Positions 57,665-64,000 of a stretch of DNA of 64,000 nucleotides are shown one piece after another. The notes beneath the pieces were generated by a model. The model searched no databases and was not told the DNA's origin. It saw nothing but the letters and a program-made list of their open reading frames with translations. Source of the DNA: Ophiura sarsii. Lineage: Eukaryota; Echinodermata; Ophiuroidea; Amphilepidida; Ophiuridae. Both the position numbers and the translations under genes were made by a program. The stretch lies in assembly GCA_035610835.1 (NCBI GenBank), contig CM069457.1, positions 24,608,658 to 24,672,657 of the forward strand, written 5' to 3'. Positions within the stretch are counted from its first letter, which is position 1. Every line of letters starts with the position of its first letter.

Positions 57665-57834
57665 CTAAATGTGTGAAAAAGAATTAGCAATATGTTAACA
57701 CAAGGCGGTTCTCGAACGGCGCGTCTCGCCTGTTCATCAAAAGTGACTTGAAAGAAATGACGATGAAACATATGATACAATGTAGCACTGTCAGAGGTAT
57801 GCATTGTAGTTAATGCAAGGGATGTAATACCTTG

Positions 57835-60540
57835 AAAAATTTAATCAACAAAAAGAACACACCAACCCCCTTCCCTACACCAAATCACATCAAGATAGGC
57901 CTTACAGATCTTATTAGACCCCAGATGACCTCTGATGACCTTGAAAATTTAATCAGCAAAAAGAACACACCAACCCCCTTCCCTCCACCAAATCACATCA
58001 AGATAGGCCTTACGGATCTTATTTGACCCCAGATGACCTCTGATGACCTCGAAAAATTAATCAACAAAAAGGACACACCATCCCTCTTCCGTCCACCAAA
58101 TCCCATCAAGATAGGCCTTACGGATCTTATTTGACCCCAGATTACCTTGAATGACCTCCGATGACCTTGAAAATTTAATCAGCAAAAATAATACAACACC
58201 CCCCTTCCCTCCACCAAATCCAATCAAGATAGGCCTTACTGATCTATTTGACCCCATATTTGACCCCGATGACCCCGAAAAATTAATCAACAAAAAGAAC
58301 ACACCACCCCCCTTCCCTCCACCAAATCCCATCAAGATAGGCCTTACTGATCTATTTGACCCCATATTTGACCCCAGATGACCCCGAAAAATTAATCAAC
58401 CAAAAGAACACACCACCCCCCCCCCCTTCCCTCCACCAAATCCCATCAAGATAGGCATAGGCCTTACTGATCTATTTGACCCCCGGTGACCCCGAAAAAT
58501 TAATCAACAAAAAGAACACACCATCCCTCTTCCGTCCACCAAATCCCATCAAGATAGGCCTTACTGATCTATTTGACCCCACATTTGACCCCCGATGACC
58601 CCGAAAAATTAATCAACATCAACAAAAAGAACACACCATCCCTCTTCCGTCCACCAAATCCCATCAAGATAGGCCTTACTGATCTATTTGACCCCATATT
58701 TGACCCCCGATGACCCCGAAAAATGATCAACAAAAAGAACACACCATCCCTCTTCCGTCCACCAAATCCCATCAAGATAGGCCTTACTGATCTATTTGAC
58801 CCCATATTTGACCCCCGATGACCCCAAAAAATTAATCAACAAAAAGAACACACCACCCCCCTTCCCTCCACCAAATCCCATCAAGATAGGCCTTACTGAT
58901 CTATTTGACCCCATATTTGACCCCCAATGACCCCGAAAAATTAATCAACAAAAAGAACACACCATCCCTCTTCCGTCCACCAAATCCCATCAAGATAGGC
59001 CTTACTGATCTATTTGACCCCATATTTGACCCCCGATGACCCCGAAAAATTAATCAACAAAAAGAACGCACCATCCCCCTTCCCTCCACCAAATCCCATC
59101 AAGATAGGCCTTACTGATCTATTTGACCCCATATTTGACCCCCGATGACCCCAAAAAATTAATCAACAAAAAGAACACACCACCCCCTTCCCTCCACCAA
59201 ATCCCATCAAGATAGGCCTTACTGATCTATTTGACCCCATATTTGACCCCCAATGACCCCAAAAATTAATCAACAAAAAGAACACACCATCCCTCTTCCA
59301 TCCACCAAATCCCATTAAGATAGGCCTTACTGATCTATTTGACCCCATATTTGACCCCCGATGACCCCGAAAAATTAATCAACAAAAAGAACACACCACC
59401 CCCCTTCCCTCCACCAAATCCCATCAAGATAGACCTTACTGATCTATTTGACCCCATATTTGACCCCCGATGACCCCGAAAAAATAATCAACAAAAAGAA
59501 CACACCATCCCTCTTCCGTCCACCAAATCCCATCAAGATAGGCCTTACTGATCTATTTGACCCCATATGTGACCCCCGATGACCCCGAACAAATAATCAA
59601 CAAAAAGAACACACCATCCCTCTTCCGTCCACCAAATCCCATCAAGATAGGCCTTACTGATCTATTTGACCCCATATTTGACCCCCGATGACCCCGAAAA
59701 AATAATCAACAAAAAGAACACCATCCCTCTTCAGTCCACCAAATCCCATCAAGATAGGCCTTACTGATCTATTTGACCCCATATGTGACCCCCGATGACC
59801 CCGAAAAAATAATCAACAAAAAGAACACCCCATCCCTCTTCCGTCCACCAAATCCCATCAAGATAGGCCTTACTGATCTATTTGACCCCATATTTGACCC
59901 CCGATGACCCCGAAAAATTATTCAACAAAAAGAACACACCATCCCTCTTCCGTCCACCAAATCCCATCAAGATAGGCCTTACTGATCTATTTGACCCCAT
60001 ATTTGACCCCGATGACCTCTGGTGACCTTGAAAATTTAATCAGCAAAAAGAACACACCACCCCCCTTCCCTCCACCAAATCCCATCAAGATAGGCCTTAC
60101 TGATCTATTTGACCCCATATTTGACCCCCGATGACCTTGAATGACCTCCGATGACCTTGAAAATTTAATCAGCAAAAAAAAAAAAAACACCACCCCCTTC
60201 CCTCCACCAAATCCCATCAAGATCGGCCTTACGGATCTTATTTGACCCCATATTTGACCCCGATGACCTTGAATGACCTCCAATGACCTTGAAAATCTAA
60301 TCAGCAAAAGAACACCCCACCCCCTTCCCTGACATCAAGTCCCATCAAGATAGGCCTTACGGATCTCTAGATATCGCGTCACAACGCGTCTCAAAAGTTT
60401 TAAGCATATTTGACCCCGATGACCTTGTATGACCCCCGATGACCTTGAAAAATCAATCAGCAACAGAACGCACCACCCCCCCCTTCCCTCCACCAAGTCC
60501 CATCACGATAGACCTTACGGATCTCCAGATATCGCGTCAC
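57835..60540. repeat. Satellite array, about 109-bp unit, about 25 copies
   Basis: Each unit contains TTAATCAACAAAAAGAACAC, CCACCAAATCCCATCAAGAT, AGGCCTTACTGATCTATTTG and TGACCCC phrases. Central units are nearly identical; those at both edges are more diverged and contain extra GATGACCTTGAATGACC. It lies upstream of the first OvoA exon found, so it is probably intronic. Minus-strand frames with repeated RPILMGFGG come from the repeat. Confidence 0.97.
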
Positions 60541-60552
60541 AAAGGTATTTCT

Positions 60553-60617
60553 TAGCACACGGCATACGGCGGACGGCGGACGGCATACGGCGGACGGCAT
60601 ACGGCGGACGGCGGACG
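60553..60617. repeat. GC-rich minisatellite
   Basis: Short units ACGGCGG and ACGGCAT alternate (GGCATACGGCGGACGGC). It directly follows the 109-bp satellite and is much richer in G+C than its surroundings. Confidence 0.9.
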
Positions 60618-61623
60618 CCGGACAGAAATAGTGATAACATAGTCTCTTTCTGATTACATCAGGCGAGACAAAAATGAAATTCTTTGAGCAGTGATTATTT
60701 GCATGAGACCATTCGCCCTTTGCACGGTTCGCCATTTGCAAGAAGAGCCTCAAAATGGTACCGCATTGAATGGGACTATTCCATACCCTGGGGGGGGGGG
60801 GAGGGGGGGTACTTGGATTTCGTTTGGTCGGGGGTGTGCTGCTGGAGATTCAAAACCCCTACCCATTTCTAAGGGTGATTTTTAGGGGTTTTAGGGGTTT
60901 CAGACCAAATTTTCGCGAAAATAGACCTAATTTTGGCAAATGTTCGCGAAAATAGAAAAACAGGACCCATGTCTAAGGATTTTTCAGTTGAAAAGCCTAC
61001 CCATGGCTAAGGATGTCTCATGAAAAAACGACTCACTGGAGCGGCACGTCCCCGTATGCCTTACATACGTGAGTACCCCTCCCGGGATTCCATAACATTA
61101 AATCTACAAACATAGTTTGCCCATGGCGATGACCTGTCCTGTCTGTCTTCTCAGACCTTCTGAGCATTTGGAGTTTTAAATTCATCCTTTTTAATTGTAA
61201 AGAAGTACGCCTGTCATCCCATTAAATTTCTCCCGGATTATGCTAATCAAGTTTACAGCACAACAAGAACAGCTAATCAAAAGTTACTGCAACATTGGAA
61301 ATGGGCACTTTTCATCTGTAAGCACATACCGCGACAACAATACTCGATCGATATTAACAAACAAGGTGTCAAAATCACCGTAATTAAATTTCCCGTCTCC
61401 TGGTATTTTCATTTTTAGAATATAATTATCAATTTTAAAATTATAGGTGCTTTTACAACAGCCGAGTTATTTTTTTGGCTGTCTTTAGTTTGACTCTACA
61501 TGCACAATATGACTGGTGATGCAGTGAGGCATTGTGAAATGATGCAAGACTTTCATTCAATCTGATTCCAGATTGAGACTCTCCTCGCAAATGGCCGATC
61601 CATGCAAAGAGCGAATTGGTTAA
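60618..61623. other. Intergenic or intronic DNA with a degenerate C/G-bounded repeat
   Basis: From about 60780 to 61090 a repeat starts with ATACCCTGGGGG and a G run and ends GAGTACCCCTCCCGGG; similar phrases (GAGCAGCACATTCCCTTACG) occur next to the C run at 19590-19650. From 61090 to 61623 nothing is recognised. Confidence 0.5.
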
Positions 61624-62093
61624 GGGAGCAGTTCCATTTGTACGCGATAAAAATTACGAGAATGTTCCGGGCCCCGATGAGTTTTTTATCGCGAACAGTT
61701 GCGAGTAGCAAAGGATTATTTATCGCGAAGCGTATTACCGCTTGTTTAAATATAACGAAAGATAAGTGGTCGGTATGTAAATAGAGCTTCAGGTTATTTA
61801 TTCTAGTTGTAAGGTACAAATTCAGCATTTCATGTTTTTAGAGATAATGTTATTGATTATGGATGTTTAACGTAAATTGTATTATCCTCGTGTATTTACT
61901 AAACAATGTCCCGCTCTATTTGCTAAACATACCCCAGGGTATGGCAGAGGCCTCGTATCGGGCCCCGATGTCTATTTTATCGGGGCCTGATGACTATTTT
62001 ATCGCGAATCAACTTGAAAAACATCGGGTCCAAAATATATCAGGCCCCGATACAGTCGCGATAAATTTATCGCGTATAAATGGAACTGCTCCC
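61624..62093. mobile_element. TTAA-associated inverted-repeat element
   Basis: GGGAGCAGTTCCATTTGTAC at the left is mirrored by ATAAATGGAACTGCTCCC at the right, with TTAA before the left end. Inner inverted modules are GGGCCCCGATG, ATTTTATCGCG and CGCGATAAAT. Confidence 0.88.
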
Positions 62094-62848
62094 TAACTAA
62101 ACCCCTCAAAAAAGTGTGATATATTTCGATACATATTCATAGTGTATTGCACATCAGTGGAAAGCTGACGCGTTGACCTTTCCAATGACACCACATCTGT
62201 AGCAATCACTTGTTTCAGCGCTCATCATTATCAGCCCCTTGCTTTAGAATATGGGCAGTTCTCAATCTGAATGTGTTAAAATCAGGGATGCAAGTCACGG
62301 GGTGATTGATCCATTTCCTGAACTGATTACGCGAGCTTTGCCAGACGGTCCGAACGTTTGCATGCGGCATCGAACATTTAAGGGGTTATTCTGGAGAATA
62401 GGCTACAGGCTATCACCGACAACAAAAATGCTTGCCTCTTTTAATGCCGAAAATATCAACATCCTTTTCCGGAATTCATGGCCTATTTTCATGAATTCCA
62501 GAAATCTTGCATCCCCGTAAAATCATCACTATTTTGGGCTCATATGTCAATAGAGGCATCTGTTTGCGCAGTGGTGAATTTGGCACCTAATCCTCAAGTG
62601 GTTGAGTACTGAAACAAGTTAGAGACGTCACATCAAAACTCGACCCCGCGATTGACCTCCGGTTTTGGGCGGTTCTTTCAGGTAAAACGTTTGTACTGGT
62701 TTATAAATATTCACTTATGCAACAATGAACAAACCACCAGTTGATTTTAAGTCCACAACCGGTCCAATCAGTCTGTTAATTTGCATAAAAACAATACTGC
62801 ACCCTTGAAAGATTCGGCTCCGATCTATTTAATTGTGCTATGAACCAA
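62094..62848. other. No recognisable feature
   Basis: A + strand frame at 62251-62520 (89 codons) has no motif, no splice support and no known relative that I recognise. Confidence 0.45.
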
Positions 62849-63122
62849 AGAAGATGTTAAAGACACCACCACAATGCATTGGGCTTTGCAAAATGCCCTT
62901 AATCTGGTCTCTAATTCATCTCGGTTCCCATAAACATATGCACAAAATCCTAGCATCACAGTGCATTCATTGTTGGAGCTCTTAGATTCTAGTTTACATC
63001 AATTAATAAATTGTTCCTTTTTCTTATTTCTAAAATGTAAGAGCTCCATAAATGCATCATGCGAAAAAAGCCTTAGTTGGTTGATGCTCCCGCAATGCAT
63101 TGTGGGATATCCTTAACATCTT
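62849..63122. mobile_element. Inverted-repeat element, intact copy of the 18889 element
   Basis: AAGATGTTAAAGACACCACC and its inverse near TTAACATCTT bound the element. It shares CAAAATGCCCTTAATCTGG and TTGGAGCTCTTAGATTCTAG with 18889-19424 but lacks the MITE at 62938, giving the empty site. Confidence 0.85.
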
Positions 63123-64000
63123 CTCTGGCTTTTAAACAAGATTAAAAACAGCCATGCAACCCTGTTACAATGACTGGTATTGTACTTTATATTGTTGCCA
63201 ATGATTGCTTGAGAGCCCTTTACTTCAATGTTTTATTGCTCACATCATCCGGCGCTATCAACCAACCGCAACCAAGCGACCGCGTTTACCAGACTGTACC
63301 TGATGACCTATATTACAGCAGACTCCTCTGTTTCCTGGGAGTAGCGCTGAACCAGACGGAAACATAGGGCAACCACAGTTCAAGGTCTTATAGGCAGGAT
63401 TTGAAGGTGTGGATGTGTAAATGTGTGTAAAATCAAGCTTTTTTATTTTAACGATTTTGAGCTTCCTTATTTACATTGACCTACATACATACAATAAGAA
63501 TATTTTCCTGCAAGTTATTTTTTGTGCTTGCTTATTTTAGCACGAAAAGCGCAAAAATAAATGTAGCACAAAAAATTTCACTTTTACAGTATTGCTATAG
63601 GGTATTGTTGGAAAAAGAAATAACATCAGCTTTCCATTGATATGTAACACAAACATATAACATGAAATATCAGAACAATTAACAATTAACAATTAACAAT
63701 GGGAAGAAAAATGCTTTTATTGAATCATTATACTCTCAAACTGCCAATGTTGAATTGAAAACATAGTGTGTGCACATTATCTTGCCCGAAAGTAGTAATT
63801 TAGTTTCTACTTTATGATCGCCATCTTTAAAATTCTTCGAGCTAGCGTAACGATTTTTTTTTTACAAACATTGAATACCTCATTAATATTCAAAATAGGG
63901 ATGCAAATATGAGTATACTCCTTTATAAAAGAAACAAAATGCAAAGCCAAGGCAGTAGGTGGTGGTAGGACATAATTAACAGCATTTGAATTGTATTCAT
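63123..64000. other. No recognisable gene; one degraded MITE
   Basis: At about 63490-63592 is a degraded TACTGTAAAAGTG-type element (TTTCACTTTTACAGTA at the right). AACAATT is repeated three times at 63676-63698. The + frame at 63170-63367 has no support. Confidence 0.5.

Noticed and set aside
57832..60307. Minus- and plus-strand frames in the 109-bp satellite
   Set aside because: They repeat RPILMGFGG or similar and simply follow the repeat.
62251..62520. 89-codon + strand frame
   Set aside because: No motif, no splice sites with good context, and no recognised relative.

Overview
The window is eukaryotic: spliced genes with GT-AG introns, a dense load of inverted-repeat transposons, satellites, long homopolymer runs and AT-rich intergenic DNA. 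The gene content (an ovothiol-synthase OvoA gene, which bony vertebrates lack, an SCP2 gene, and an intronless leucine-rich-repeat GPCR of the relaxin-receptor/GRL101 kind) points to a marine invertebrate. I favour an invertebrate deuterostome, most likely an echinoderm, but the species cannot be fixed from the sequence alone. Positions 1-25 are an assembly gap.

Three protein-coding genes can be supported. (1) On the + strand, the last three exons of a sterol carrier protein 2 (SCP2/SCPx) gene lie at 2594-2732, 14750-14826 and 17205-17300. Splice phases agree, and the protein ends in the peroxisomal signal SKL; earlier exons were not found. (2) On the - strand, wholly inside the 12-kb SCP2 intron, is a single-exon 1003-residue LRR-GPCR (8055-11066) with 14 nearly identical 24-residue LRRs. 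Its stop codon sits at the edge of a 2.6-kb satellite with a 55-bp unit. (3) On the - strand, eight exons of an OvoA-type gene run from 57664 down to 35681 (exons at 57572, 54739, 52177, 50433, 49650, 49044, 36124 and 35681). They encode the end of the FGE-sulfatase/sulfoxide-synthase domain and the C-terminal SAM methyltransferase domain to the stop. All seven junctions keep phase. The 5' part of the gene, including the iron-binding N-terminal part, was not found and probably lies beyond 64 kb.

The rest is repeat-derived or featureless. Main satellites: a 55-bp unit (5483-8053), a 16-bp unit (47884-48662), a 109-bp unit (57835-60540), 22/14-bp units (35285-35600), a 70-bp unit (27413-27745) and a CAAT microsatellite (28014-28197). 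Many MITE-like inverted-repeat elements fall into families by terminal sequence and target duplication: TA-flanked (287, 1292, 16321, 18979, 25120), TTA/TAA-flanked Harbinger-like (2782, 30969, 32541, 50796) and TTAA-flanked (11693, 17460, 22821, 33188, 36699, 43279, 49447, 52573, 61624). A fragment of a non-LTR retrotransposon (14474-14747) abuts an SCP2 splice acceptor. The end of an OvoA exon, with its splice donor, has been tandemly copied about six times into the next intron (51530-52176).

The genes do not form an operon or an evident pathway. Their notable relation is structural: a GPCR gene nested antisense inside SCP2, and a large OvoA gene whose introns hold satellites and transposons. 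I found no clearly new biological system. The most interesting signals are the exon-derived repeat array, the homogenised LRR array next to a satellite, and two internal empty-site comparisons that show transposition.
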